DNA of 64,000 bases from positions 372,001-436,000 of the forward strand of contig NZ_VAHD01000003.1 of assembly GCF_005876985.1 (NCBI RefSeq). Reading direction: 5' to 3'. Shown here one piece after another: positions 38,225 through 46,001 of the stretch (the stretch's first letter is position 1; every line of letters begins with the position of its first letter). This stretch comes from Rhodoferax bucti (GTDB taxonomy: Bacteria; Pseudomonadota; Gammaproteobacteria; Burkholderiales; Burkholderiaceae_C). A model generated the notes under the pieces. That model was not told the DNA's origin and made no database searches. It saw only the letters and a program-made list of their open reading frames with translations. A program made the position numbers and the translations under genes.

Positions 38225-38785
38225 ATGCGTTTTTTCCTGCTGCTTACTCTCTTGCTCTCCTTCGGTCTGGTCCGCGCCGAACCCACTACCGCCCCCACTG
38301 CTGGCAATGACGAAATCACCCGGTTGATCAACGACCGCGGCTTTCTGGCGCGCATCGGCGATGTGGGTAACAAGGTAGGAAGCCGCGCTTCCGAGCTGGT
38401 GATGAACTCCATGGCTTTTTTGGGTGTGCCCTACAAACGCGGCGGCACCCAGGCAGACACCGGCTTTGACTGCAGTGGTTTTGTGCGCGCGATTTACGAG
38501 CAAACGGCCGGCCTGCTGCTGCCCCGCCAAGCCTCCGAGCAAGCTGCTGCCACCCAAAAAATTGACAAGCACGACCTGCAACCCGGCGACTTGGTGTTCT
38601 TCAACACCATGCGCCGCGCATTCAGCCACGTCGGTATCTACGTGGGCAATGGCAAGTTCATTCACTCGCCCAAGCCCGGCGCCGAAGTGCGGGTAGAAGA
38701 CATGGGCATCAGCTACTGGGCCAAGCGCTTCGACGGCGCCCGCCGCGTGAGCGCCGAAGACGCGCAACAAACGCCTGCCCGCTAA
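38225..38785 (+). CDS. Secreted NlpC/P60-family cell-wall peptidase
   Basis: A 186-residue C40 peptidase cleaving peptidoglycan stem peptides. A signal peptide (MRFFLLLTLLLSFGLVRAE) is followed by a short linker and the NlpC/P60 domain: nucleophile Cys in DTGFDCSGFVRAIYE, then LQPGDLVFF, catalytic His in AFSHVGIYVGNGKFIHSP. It lacks LysM or SH3 targeting domains. No Shine-Dalgarno sequence precedes the ATG, and the promoter lies so close that translation may be leaderless. It is 30 bases upstream of alkB on the same strand. Confidence 0.92.
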   Translation: MRFFLLLTLLLSFGLVRAEPTTAPTAGNDEITRLINDRGFLARIGDVGNKVGSRASELVMNSMAFLGVPYKRGGTQADTGFDCSGFVRAIYEQTAGLLLPRQASEQAAATQKIDKHDLQPGDLVFFNTMRRAFSHVGIYVGNGKFIHSPKPGAEVRVEDMGISYWAKRFDGARRVSAEDAQQTPAR

Positions 38786-38815
38786 ACCCGCCGCACACGC
38801 GGCGCCGGGTTCCCC

Positions 38816-39469
38816 ATGAATCTGGACCTTTTTGGCGAGGCACCACCCTCGCCGCAAGCCCCTTCTGAGATCGCGCCCGGTGCGTTTGCGCTGCCGGGTT
38901 TTGCACTCTCTGCCGCTCCCACGCTGTGGGCAGGCATCAGCAGCACCCTTCTCGCCAGCCCTCTGCGACACCTGCACACCCCTAGTGGCTTGCGCATGTC
39001 GGTCGCCATGAGCAACTGCGGCACCTTGGGCTGGGTCAGTGATGCAAGCGGCTACCGCTACCAAGCCACAGACCCTCTCACACATTCTGCGTGGCCACCT
39101 ATGCCCGATGCATTCCTGGCGCTGGCACACGCTGCCGCCAAGCAGGCGGGATACACCGGCTTTGTACCCGACGCCTGCCTCATCAACCGCTACGCCCCAG
39201 GCGCGCGCATGACTTTGCACCAAGACAAAAACGAACGCGACTACGCAGCCCCCATCGTCTCGGTGTCACTGGGCCTGCCGGCCGTGTTTGAGTTGGGTGG
39301 TTTGGAGCGTGGTGACAAAGTGCAGCGCCTGACCTTGCACCACGGCGATGTGCTGGTCTGGGGTGGGCCGGCGCGCTTGCGCTTTCATGGCGTGCAGCCG
39401 GTGGAAGCCGGCCAGCACCCGCTCACTGGCCCTTACCGCTTCAACCTCACCTTACGGCAGGCGGGCTAA
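38816..39469 (+). CDS. alkB: AlkB-type DNA/RNA demethylase
   Basis: An Fe(II)/2-oxoglutarate dioxygenase of 217 residues that repairs 1-methyladenine and 3-methylcytosine by oxidative demethylation. The iron ligands are His and Asp in MTLHQDKNERDY and the distal His in LRFHGVQP. The 2-oxoglutarate-binding Arg is in YRFNLTLRQ near the C terminus. NRYAPGARM and the substrate-lid sequence GWVSDASGYRY also match AlkB. Length is close to E. coli AlkB (216). There is no adjacent ada gene. Confidence 0.95.
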   Translation: MNLDLFGEAPPSPQAPSEIAPGAFALPGFALSAAPTLWAGISSTLLASPLRHLHTPSGLRMSVAMSNCGTLGWVSDASGYRYQATDPLTHSAWPPMPDAFLALAHAAAKQAGYTGFVPDACLINRYAPGARMTLHQDKNERDYAAPIVSVSLGLPAVFELGGLERGDKVQRLTLHHGDVLVWGGPARLRFHGVQPVEAGQHPLTGPYRFNLTLRQAG

Positions 39470-39589
39470 GGGTCAACCCGCAGCCCGTTTGGAGCCAGCG
39501 CTCAAAACGCAGCGCAAGTGACAGACGGGCGCCACCTTCGCCCCCACAATGCCGGTTGTTTCGCCACGCCCACCCTTTGGAGCCCTCGC

Positions 39590-41026
39590 ATGAGCCAACC
39601 GTTTCAAGATGCCGACCCGCAACTGATGCAAACCACCTTCGAGGCTCAGCGGGCCACTGCGCTGGCATGGCGGCAATCCACCGCGGCACAGCGCATTGAA
39701 CGCTTGGAACGGCTGCGCACCAGCCTGCTGGCGCACAAAGAAGCCCTGTACGAAGCCTTTGCCGCCGACTTCCACAAACCCCGCTTTGAAGTAGACGGCA
39801 CCGAAATCGTGCCCAGCCTGGACGAAATCCGCCACAACATCAAATGCCTCAAGGGCTGGATGCGCCCTACCCGCATCCGCGCCACCGAACTCACCATGGG
39901 CAACAGCGCCCATGTGCAGTACCAGCCCCGCGGCCGCTGCCTGATCATCGCGCCCTGGAACTACCCGCTTTACCTGATGCTCAGCCCCCTGGTCTCCGCC
40001 TTGGCAGCTGGCAACACCGCCATCCTCAAACCCTCGGAGATGGCGCCGCGGGTGGCCCAGGTGCTGGCCAGCATCGTGGCCAAGGCCTTTCCGGCGCATG
40101 AAGTGGCCTTGTTTGAAGGGGCACTGGCCACCTCGCAAGCCCTGCTGGCCATGCCGTTTGACCACATCTTCTTTACCGGCTCACCCGCCGTGGGCAAGGT
40201 GGTCATGGCGGCGGCGGCCAAGAACCTCACCAGCGTGACCCTGGAGCTGGGCGGCAAGTCACCCACCATCGTCGACGAGACCGCCGACCTGCAAAAGGCG
40301 GCTGCAACCCTCATGTGGGGCAAGTTTGTCAACGCCGGCCAGACCTGTGTGGCGCCTGACTACCTGTATGTGCACGCCTCGGTGCGCGATGCGTTTGTGG
40401 CCGCTTGCCAGGCCGTCATCAAGGCACGTTATGGCGACAGCGCCCAGAGCCAGCGCAGCAACGCGGACTTCACCCACATCATCAACCAGCGCCACACCCA
40501 ACGCATCGAAGGCCTGCTCAAAGACGCCACTTCGCGCGGCGCACGGGTGCTGAGTGGCGGCGAGGTGGACACCGCCGGCAACTACATTGCCCCTACGTTG
40601 GTGGACAACGTGCCCATGGACTCCACCCTGATGCAGGAAGAAATCTTCGGCCCGGTGCTGCCCATCATTCCCTACACCGACCTGCAGCAGGTCATCACCT
40701 CCATCAACGCCGACCAGAAGCCGCTGGCCCTGTATATCTGGAGCAGCAACCAGAGCAACATCGACGCCGTGCTCACCAACACCAGCTCCGGCGGCGCCTG
40801 CGTAAACCACTGCGTGCTGCATGTGGCCCACGGCAACCTGCCCTTCGGCGGGGTCAACAACTCCGGCATCGGCAGCTCGCATGGCATTTACGGCTTCAAG
40901 GCCTTCTCGCACGAGCGTGCGGTGCTCAAGGGCGGCTGGCTGCCCAGCATCCGCATGTTCTTCCCGCCCTACACGGCCGGCCGCACCAAGCTGCTGAACT
41001 TCCTGGTGAACTGGGTCAGCCGCTAG
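39590..41026 (+). CDS. Aldehyde dehydrogenase, class 3 / coniferyl-aldehyde type
   Basis: An NAD(P)-dependent aldehyde dehydrogenase of 478 residues with the short, class 3 (ALDH3/AlkH/coniferyl-aldehyde DH) layout. Motifs are PRGRCLIIAPWNYPLYL, FTGSPAVGKVVM, the general base in LELGGKSPTIVD, the nucleophile Cys in NAGQTCVAPDYLYV, and EEIFGPVLPII. A hydrophobic C terminus (TKLLNFLVNW) recalls membrane-bound fatty aldehyde dehydrogenases. ATG 39590 (MSQPFQDADP) is chosen by similarity. The substrate is not certain; lignin aldehydes would suit the vanAB genes 5 kb away but that is speculation. Confidence 0.87.
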   Translation: MSQPFQDADPQLMQTTFEAQRATALAWRQSTAAQRIERLERLRTSLLAHKEALYEAFAADFHKPRFEVDGTEIVPSLDEIRHNIKCLKGWMRPTRIRATELTMGNSAHVQYQPRGRCLIIAPWNYPLYLMLSPLVSALAAGNTAILKPSEMAPRVAQVLASIVAKAFPAHEVALFEGALATSQALLAMPFDHIFFTGSPAVGKVVMAAAAKNLTSVTLELGGKSPTIVDETADLQKAAATLMWGKFVNAGQTCVAPDYLYVHASVRDAFVAACQAVIKARYGDSAQSQRSNADFTHIINQRHTQRIEGLLKDATSRGARVLSGGEVDTAGNYIAPTLVDNVPMDSTLMQEEIFGPVLPIIPYTDLQQVITSINADQKPLALYIWSSNQSNIDAVLTNTSSGGACVNHCVLHVAHGNLPFGGVNNSGIGSSHGIYGFKAFSHERAVLKGGWLPSIRMFFPPYTAGRTKLLNFLVNWVSR

Positions 41027-41062
41027 ACGTTTGAGACGGCGCCGGGGTGGTATCGTGCGGCG

Positions 41063-41770
41063 ATGAAAACACAGATAGACCACCTCGTCGTTGCAGCCCA
41101 CACCCTGGAGCAGGGTGTGCAGTGGTGCGAAGCCACGCTCGGCATCACCCCGGAAGCCGGCGGCGAACACAGCCAGTTCGGCACCCACAACAAACTCTTC
41201 AAGATCGCCACGCCGGCTCACCCGCTGGCGTATTTCGAGATCATCGCCATCAACCCTGGCGCCAAAGGCCCGGCCAACCCCCACGCCAAACGCTGGTTTG
41301 ACCTGGACAACCCCGAGCTGCGTGCCGCAGTGGCCCAAGAGCCGCGCTTGGTGCACTTCGTGGCCGGCACCGATGAACTGCAAGCCGCCCGCATTGCCCT
41401 CAAAAATATCGGCATCGACCGCGGCCCGGCCATGCCCGCCAGCCGCCATTCGCGCAAAGGCGTGCTGCACTGGCAAATCACCGTGCGTGAAGACGGCTAT
41501 CGCCTGTTTGAAGGCTGCTTGCCCACGCTCATCCAATGGGGCAAACCGGACGACGCCGAGCCCCTGCGCCTGCACCCGCGCAACAGCCTGCCGCGCAGCA
41601 AGGTGAGCCTGGACAGCATCGCGGTGAGCCACCCGAGTGCGGCCAAACTGCAAGCCGCTTATACGGCCATCGGTCTGGAAGGCGTGGCTATCCAGGAAGG
41701 CCCGGCCAACCTGAGCGCCACCCTCAAGACGCCCAAGGGCCTGGTCACGCTGCAGAGCATGGGTATTTAG
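41063..41770 (+). CDS. VOC/glyoxalase-like protein
   Basis: A 235-residue cytosolic protein of the vicinal-oxygen-chelate superfamily, resembling the glyoxalase-like (PF13468-type) group. It starts IDHLVVAAHTLEQGVQWCEATLGITPEAGGEHSQFGTHNKLFKI, the typical VOC opening with a metal-ligand His, and continues with PLAYFEIIAINPGA, HWQITVREDGYRLFEGCLPTLIQW and a second beta-alpha-beta module near the C terminus. No enzymatic activity is established for this subgroup. A repeat-derived terminator follows it. Confidence 0.8.
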   Translation: MKTQIDHLVVAAHTLEQGVQWCEATLGITPEAGGEHSQFGTHNKLFKIATPAHPLAYFEIIAINPGAKGPANPHAKRWFDLDNPELRAAVAQEPRLVHFVAGTDELQAARIALKNIGIDRGPAMPASRHSRKGVLHWQITVREDGYRLFEGCLPTLIQWGKPDDAEPLRLHPRNSLPRSKVSLDSIAVSHPSAAKLQAAYTAIGLEGVAIQEGPANLSATLKTPKGLVTLQSMGI

Positions 41771-41790
41771 CCTGCAGTTGCTGACGAAGA

Positions 41791-41847
41791 TTTGCTCTTC
41801 TTTTGATAGCTGCTCGCGCACATTCCACGGGCGCTAGCAGCCTTTTT
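41791..41847 (+). repeat. Dispersed repeat family A (copy 4), terminator-like, abutting the SNF2 gene start
   Basis: The fullest copy of the repeat. GCTGCT-C-GCGC (41809-41819), an 11-base loop and GCGC-T-AGCAGC (41831-41841) form a 10-bp stem with one mismatch, followed by CTTTTTG. That is an intrinsic terminator for the VOC gene, ending five bases before the SNF2 start codon. Confidence 0.65.
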
Positions 41848-41851
41848 GATC

Positions 41852-44554
41852 ATGAACCGCAAGCGCACACCGCCTCTGCCTGCCGCCCCAAGCGACGCTG
41901 AGCCAGACGCTGATGGCACCGTTATCGGCCAGTTCCGCCCCCGCATCACGCTGATGACGCTGGGCCGGGGCGAGGGCCTGCTGGGCCTCAAGCCCCAGGG
42001 CAAACTGGGCCCACGCGGCGACAGCGTAACGCTGGCCCAGTTCGACTGGACCTACCGCACCCCGGCCGGCGACCGCTGGGAGACGCCCGCCCCCAGCTCC
42101 ATCCTCAACAGTCGCCCGGCGGAGTTTGAAGACCTGTTCGACACCGGCGGCCCAGTGGTGCGCCTGCAGCGCAACCTAGTGGCCGAGGCTGACGCCATGG
42201 ACGCGGTGTGGGACATGGGCTTTGTGCCGCTGGTGGATAGCACCTTCCAGTGGCGCAGCCAGAAGCAGCGCCCGCATCTGGGCAGCGTGTGGACGCTGCC
42301 GCAAGAAGACCACTTTGGCGATTTCTGGGCCGACCAGGTGCCCCAACTCCAAGCGCAGGGCTGGACGGTGGTGGTGCAACCCGGCTTTGCGCACGAAAGC
42401 GTGCCCGTGGAGCGCTGGAAGCTCATCCTCAGCCCCGACACCGGCGAGGTGCTGGGCAAGGAGCTGGACAGCCCCTTGGTCAAACCCGCACGCGGCGTGG
42501 AAAAGCTGGCCCTGCCAGGGCGCGAAGGCGAATGGCTGCTGAGCCTGGGCATTGAGATTGATGGCGAGACGCTGGACCTCGCCCCCATGCTGGCCAACCT
42601 CATCAAGCGCGACCCGCGCTGGCTGATCCGCAACTACCTCGACACGCTGGACGACCTGGCCACCGTATCGCTGCGGGCGCCGGGCGGCAAGCGCATTGAC
42701 GCCGAAGCCGGCCCGCTCAAAGCCATCGTGGGCGCCATGGTGGATTTGCTGACCGACCCGCAACGCATGGCGCCCAAGGGCCCCATCCAACTGGGCGCGT
42801 GGGAGGCCCAACGCATCAACACCCTGCGCGCCAGCTTGCTGGACGCCTCGCGCGTGGGTGCCCACCAAAGCTGGCAGCTGGAAGGCGATGTAGGCTTGGC
42901 CGCGCTGGCCCAACGCCTGCACACCATAGGCCAGCCCCAGCCGGTGGCGGCGCCCGCCGGTTTGCAGGTACAACTGCGCCCCTACCAACTCGAAGGCCTC
43001 GCTTGGCTGCAATACCTGCGGGCCCAACACTTAGGCGGCATCTTGGCCGACGACATGGGCTTGGGCAAAACCGCGCAGGCGCTGGCCCATGTGCTACTGG
43101 AGAAACAAGCCGGCCGGCTGGACCGCCCGGTGCTGGTGGTGCTGCCGACCTCGCTACTGTTCAACTGGCAGGCCGAAGCCCGCCGCATGGCGCCGGATTT
43201 GCGGGTGCTGAACCTGCACGGCCCGGAGCGCGCCGCGTTGTTTGCGGATTTGCCCGCGCATGACCTGGTGCTCACCACCTACCCGCTGCTGTGGCGCGAC
43301 ATCGACGTGCTGGCTGCGCAACCTTTTCATCTGGTCATTCTGGACGAGGCGCAAATGGTCAAAAACGCCGCCAGCCGCAGCGCCCGCGCCCTGCGCCAGC
43401 TGCAAAGCCGCCACCGCCTGTGCCTGACCGGCACACCACTGGAAAACCACCTGGGCGAACTCTGGGCGCAGTTCGACTGGCTGATGCCCGGCTTTCTGGG
43501 CGACCAACGCAGCTTTGCCGCCCGCTGGCGCAAACCAATTGAAGAGAACGGCGAAACGGTGCGCGCCGCCCTGCTCGCCCAGCGCGTGCGCCCCTTCATC
43601 CTGCGCCGCCGCAAGCAAGACGTGGCCACCGAGCTGCCGCCGCGCACCGAAGTCATCCAGCGCGTGCAACTGCAAGGGCGCCAGCGCGAGCTGTACGAAA
43701 GCGTGCGCGTGGCCGCCGACAAACAGGTACGCCGCGTGCTGCAACGGCAGAACTTTGCGGGCGCGCAGATCAGCATCCTCGATGCGCTGCTCAAGCTGCG
43801 GCAGGTGTGTTGCGACCCCCATCTGGTGAAACATGGCCCCCACGCTCCGCCGCTGCGCGGGTCGCTGCCCCCCAAGGGGGAGCGTTTGGCAAAACCCCAA
43901 GTCCGCAGCTTGGGGCGGCCCGGCGCTGAAACCAGCGACATTGCGCCCGACATGGAGCGCGCCAAACTGCATGCGCTCACAGACCTTTTGGTTCCACTGG
44001 TCGATGAAGGCCGTCGCGTGTTGGTGTTCTCCCAGTTCACCGAGCTGCTGGAGTTAATTGCCGATGCACTCTCGGCACTGCGCCTGCCCTTCCTGAGCCT
44101 GACCGGCAACACCCGCCCCGCCCAACGTGGCCAAGTCGTGCAGCGCTTTCAAGACCAGGAAGTGCCGGTGCTGCTGGTCAGCCTGAAAGCCGGTGGCGTC
44201 GGGCTCAACCTCACCGCCGCCGACACCATCATCCACATGGACCCGTGGTGGAACCCGGCGGTGGAAGAACAAGCCACCGCCCGCGCCCACCGTATCGGCC
44301 AGGACCAGCCGGTGTTCGTCTACAAGCTGGTGGTGGAAGGCAGCATCGAAGAACGCATGCTGGAGCTGCAAGCCCGCAAACTTGCCCTGTCCGACAGCGT
44401 GCTCGGCCACGATGCCGAGGGTGCGGCCAAGTTTGACGAAGCAGACTTGCAAGCGCTGCTGGCGCCACTGGGCGCGCTCATGCAGCAAGGCCAAACGCCA
44501 GAGGAAGCAGTGCGGCGCTGGGGGCGGACGGGGAGCCGGGTGGAAGGCGTTTAG
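41852..44554 (+). CDS. SNF2-family DEAD/DEAH helicase (HepA/RapA-like)
   Basis: A 900-residue bacterial SNF2 ATPase, a DNA translocase class acting on protein-DNA complexes. After a non-catalytic N-terminal third, motif I is DDMGLGKTAQAL at about residue 398, motif II is ILDEAQMVKN, motif III is CLTGTPLENHLGELW. The second lobe has VLVFSQFTELLELI, SLKAGGVGLNLTAADTIIHMDPWWNPAVEEQ and motif VI AHRIGQ. Between the lobes, about residues 660-693 (GPHAPPLRGSLPPKGERLAK...) derive from a GC-rich repeat (see 43833-43930). ATG 41852 has no Shine-Dalgarno; a TTG two codons upstream is possible. Its promoter is not apparent. Confidence 0.93.
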   Translation: MNRKRTPPLPAAPSDAEPDADGTVIGQFRPRITLMTLGRGEGLLGLKPQGKLGPRGDSVTLAQFDWTYRTPAGDRWETPAPSSILNSRPAEFEDLFDTGGPVVRLQRNLVAEADAMDAVWDMGFVPLVDSTFQWRSQKQRPHLGSVWTLPQEDHFGDFWADQVPQLQAQGWTVVVQPGFAHESVPVERWKLILSPDTGEVLGKELDSPLVKPARGVEKLALPGREGEWLLSLGIEIDGETLDLAPMLANLIKRDPRWLIRNYLDTLDDLATVSLRAPGGKRIDAEAGPLKAIVGAMVDLLTDPQRMAPKGPIQLGAWEAQRINTLRASLLDASRVGAHQSWQLEGDVGLAALAQRLHTIGQPQPVAAPAGLQVQLRPYQLEGLAWLQYLRAQHLGGILADDMGLGKTAQALAHVLLEKQAGRLDRPVLVVLPTSLLFNWQAEARRMAPDLRVLNLHGPERAALFADLPAHDLVLTTYPLLWRDIDVLAAQPFHLVILDEAQMVKNAASRSARALRQLQSRHRLCLTGTPLENHLGELWAQFDWLMPGFLGDQRSFAARWRKPIEENGETVRAALLAQRVRPFILRRRKQDVATELPPRTEVIQRVQLQGRQRELYESVRVAADKQVRRVLQRQNFAGAQISILDALLKLRQVCCDPHLVKHGPHAPPLRGSLPPKGERLAKPQVRSLGRPGAETSDIAPDMERAKLHALTDLLVPLVDEGRRVLVFSQFTELLELIADALSALRLPFLSLTGNTRPAQRGQVVQRFQDQEVPVLLVSLKAGGVGLNLTAADTIIHMDPWWNPAVEEQATARAHRIGQDQPVFVYKLVVEGSIEERMLELQARKLALSDSVLGHDAEGAAKFDEADLQALLAPLGALMQQGQTPEEAVRRWGRTGSRVEGV
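43833..43930. repeat. GC-rich repeat family B (copy 2) inside the SNF2 gene
   Basis: Runs of CCCCC...GGGGG flanked by CGCT/AGCG (43862-43884), then CCCCAAG-TCCGCAG-CTTGGGG (43895-43915), a perfect 7-bp hairpin, then GCGGCCCGGC. The block order parallels the reverse complement of the intergenic repeat at 30804-30893. It stays in frame and encodes a basic, Pro/Gly/Arg-rich insert not expected in the helicase fold. Confidence 0.6.
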
Positions 44555-44569
44555 GCATCCATTCGGCAC

Positions 44570-44615
44570 CTAGCGCTCATGGAATAAGCGCGAGCAGCTA
44601 CTGAAACGATAGCAA
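44570..44615. repeat. Dispersed repeat family A (copy 5)
   Basis: CTAGCGCTCATGGAATAAGC followed by GCGAGCAGCTACTGAAACGATAGCAAA, 15 bases after the SNF2 stop codon. It is the reverse-complement orientation of the copy at 41791 and nearly identical to the one at 48045. GCGCT/AGCGC forms a short hairpin with a nine-base loop. Confidence 0.65.
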
Positions 44616-44709
44616 ATGGTGTGTGTGGTGCGCCGGAATTGCGGATTGAACGGGCATTTTTCCGTCGCAAAACCTGCTCGCAAACACTACCACTTCCAAA
44701 AAAGCACGA

Positions 44710-44738
44710 TTCACCGTACTATTCAACGCACTTAAAAG
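44710..44738 (+). promoter_or_regulatory. Possible promoter of the toxin-antitoxin operon
   Basis: TTCACC (44710-44715), a 17-base spacer and TAAAAG (44733-44738), each with four of six consensus bases, 20 bases before the antitoxin ATG. The rest of the 204-base gap after the SNF2 gene contains repeat A and AT-richer sequence with nothing else recognised. Confidence 0.35.
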
Positions 44739-44758
44739 CACCTTTTCTGGAGCACGCC

Positions 44759-45013
44759 ATGTCCCATATCAGCGCCAACGACCTCAAAACCAAGGGCATT
44801 TCTGCGATTGAGTTCGCCCTCAGCACGTCCACCGAGGCGGTGGTGCAAGTGCGTGGCAAAGACAAGTTTGTGGTGATGGACATGGCGCACTACCACTACC
44901 TGCGCGAATGCGAGCTGGACGCGGCGCTTGCTCAAACCCGCGCCGACTTGGCAGCAGGCCGCGCAGTGCAAGAGTCGCCCGAGGCCCACCTGGCACGGCT
45001 GGACGCAATGTAA
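44759..45013 (+). CDS. Type II antitoxin, Phd/YefM-like
   Basis: An 84-residue antitoxin that should bind and neutralise the toxin encoded directly after it and repress their shared promoter. MSHISANDLKTKGISAIEFALSTSTEAVVQVRGKDKFVVMD matches the Phd/YefM fold, where an N-terminal beta-alpha dimer binds DNA; the C-terminal helix rich in Ala, Glu and Arg would wrap the toxin. TGGAG lies eight bases before the ATG. The TAA stop overlaps the toxin ATG by one base (TAATG). Assignment rests on pattern and operon layout, so the exact family is less certain. Confidence 0.75.
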   Translation: MSHISANDLKTKGISAIEFALSTSTEAVVQVRGKDKFVVMDMAHYHYLRECELDAALAQTRADLAAGRAVQESPEAHLARLDAM

Positions 45014-45327
45014 TGGCCGGCGACACGCCACCCAAGGGCGCACCTTTTTCACCGCCTTTCGCGCTGGTATTCACCGAGCAATACAACCGCAAAGCCGCCC
45101 GCTTTCTGAAACGCCACCCCGAGCTGCGCCAGCAGTACCTGAAAACGCTGCAAGTGCTGGAGCTGAACCCGGCCCACCCCTCCCTGCGCTTGCACGCCCT
45201 GCGCGGCAAGCTCGAAGGGCTGCACTCCGTGTCCATCAACCTGTCGTACCGAATCACGCTGGAACTTTTGATCCAAGATGGTCAGATCATTCCGGTGAAC
45301 GTGGGTGACCACGACGCTGTGTACTGA
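45013..45327 (+). CDS. Type II toxin, RelE/YafQ-like mRNA interferase
   Basis: A 104-residue protein of the RelE/ParE superfamily, most like YafQ-type ribosome-dependent mRNA endonucleases. After a Pro-rich N terminus, FALVFTEQYNRKAARFLKRHPELRQQYLKTLQVLELNPAHPSLRLHALRGKLEGL is the RelE-like helix-loop core, then SVSINLSYRITLELL and the C-terminal IIPVNVGDHDAVY, matching the family ending with its active-site His. ATG 45013 overlaps the antitoxin stop. A longer frame from 44908 exists but lies inside the antitoxin gene. Whether it is active cannot be judged. Confidence 0.78.
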   Translation: MAGDTPPKGAPFSPPFALVFTEQYNRKAARFLKRHPELRQQYLKTLQVLELNPAHPSLRLHALRGKLEGLHSVSINLSYRITLELLIQDGQIIPVNVGDHDAVY

Positions 45328-45342
45328 AGCTTGGAAACTGCC

Positions 45343-45834
45343 ATGACCACTCCCACCACACCTAACCCATCCATCCCCCTGCAAGCCGAACCCGGCCACC
45401 TGATACGGCGGGCGCACCAGTTGGCGGTGGGCACGTTTGCCAAGACGCATGGCAAGCAGATCACGCCGGTGCAATACGCGGTGTTGCGCGCGCTGCAAGA
45501 CGCGCCGGGCATGGACCAGGTGACGCTGGCCGACCGGGTGGCACTGGACACATCGACCACCGCCGACATTGCTGCGCGGCTGGATGCCAAGGGCTGGATC
45601 GTGCGGGAGCTGCTGCCCCGCCGCCAGCGCGCCCTGCGCCTGACCCCCGAGGGGGAGGCGGTGCTGGCCGAGATGCTGCCGCGCGTGGCGCCCATGTACG
45701 GGCAGTTGCTGGACGCGCTGGAGCCCACCGAGCGCGAGGAGTTCTTGCGCCTGCTGCGCAAGTTTGTGCACCTCAATACATCGACGCCTGAAGAGCAGGC
45801 CGATACGCCGGACCAGCCCTCCGACCGCGCATAG
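45343..45834 (+). CDS. MarR-family transcriptional regulator
   Basis: A 163-residue winged-helix regulator. The MarR core reads ITPVQYAVLRALQDAPGMDQVTLADRVALDTSTTADIAARLDAKGWIVRELLPRRQRALRLTPEGEAVL, with recognition helix STTADIAARLDAKG and the wing RRQRALRLT. It lies immediately upstream of vanAB on the same strand, and a perfect 7-4-7 inverted repeat at 45946-45963 between them is a likely operator, so it probably controls vanillate demethylation in response to an aromatic acid. ATG 45343; a TTG at 45331 is an alternative start. Confidence 0.88.
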   Translation: MTTPTTPNPSIPLQAEPGHLIRRAHQLAVGTFAKTHGKQITPVQYAVLRALQDAPGMDQVTLADRVALDTSTTADIAARLDAKGWIVRELLPRRQRALRLTPEGEAVLAEMLPRVAPMYGQLLDALEPTEREEFLRLLRKFVHLNTSTPEEQADTPDQPSDRA

Positions 45835-45910
45835 CCAAGGCCTCCGACCCCAACCCCGACCAGCCATCGGATTCATCCCTTTTTGAGGGAAAACCCTCAT
45901 CTACAGCCCC

Positions 45911-45939
45911 TAGCCATGGAATTGACTTCGGTCTATGAT
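45911..45939 (+). promoter_or_regulatory. Likely vanAB promoter
   Basis: TAGCCA (45911-45916), a 17-base spacer and TATGAT (45934-45939): four and five matches to the sigma-70 consensus. The predicted transcription start, about 45946, coincides with the left end of the inverted repeat that follows. Confidence 0.45.
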
Positions 45940-45945
45940 TTGCTT

Positions 45946-45963
45946 CATTCAGCATACTGAATG
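45946..45963. promoter_or_regulatory. Inverted repeat, probable MarR operator of vanAB
   Basis: CATTCAG-CATA-CTGAATG, a perfect 7-bp inverted repeat with a four-base centre, 38 bases before the vanA start and just downstream of the predicted -10 box. Its 18-base size is normal for a MarR dimer site, and a MarR gene lies directly upstream. Confidence 0.6.
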
Positions 45964-46001
45964 ACTAAGATCGTTGCCCTTTCCATCCAAGGAGCCAAGC
46001 C

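Noticed and set aside
41852..44554. The SNF2 helicase as the core of a phage-defence system
   Set aside because: No nuclease, methyltransferase or other defence partner adjoins it; the motifs fit the common stand-alone bacterial SNF2/HepA type.
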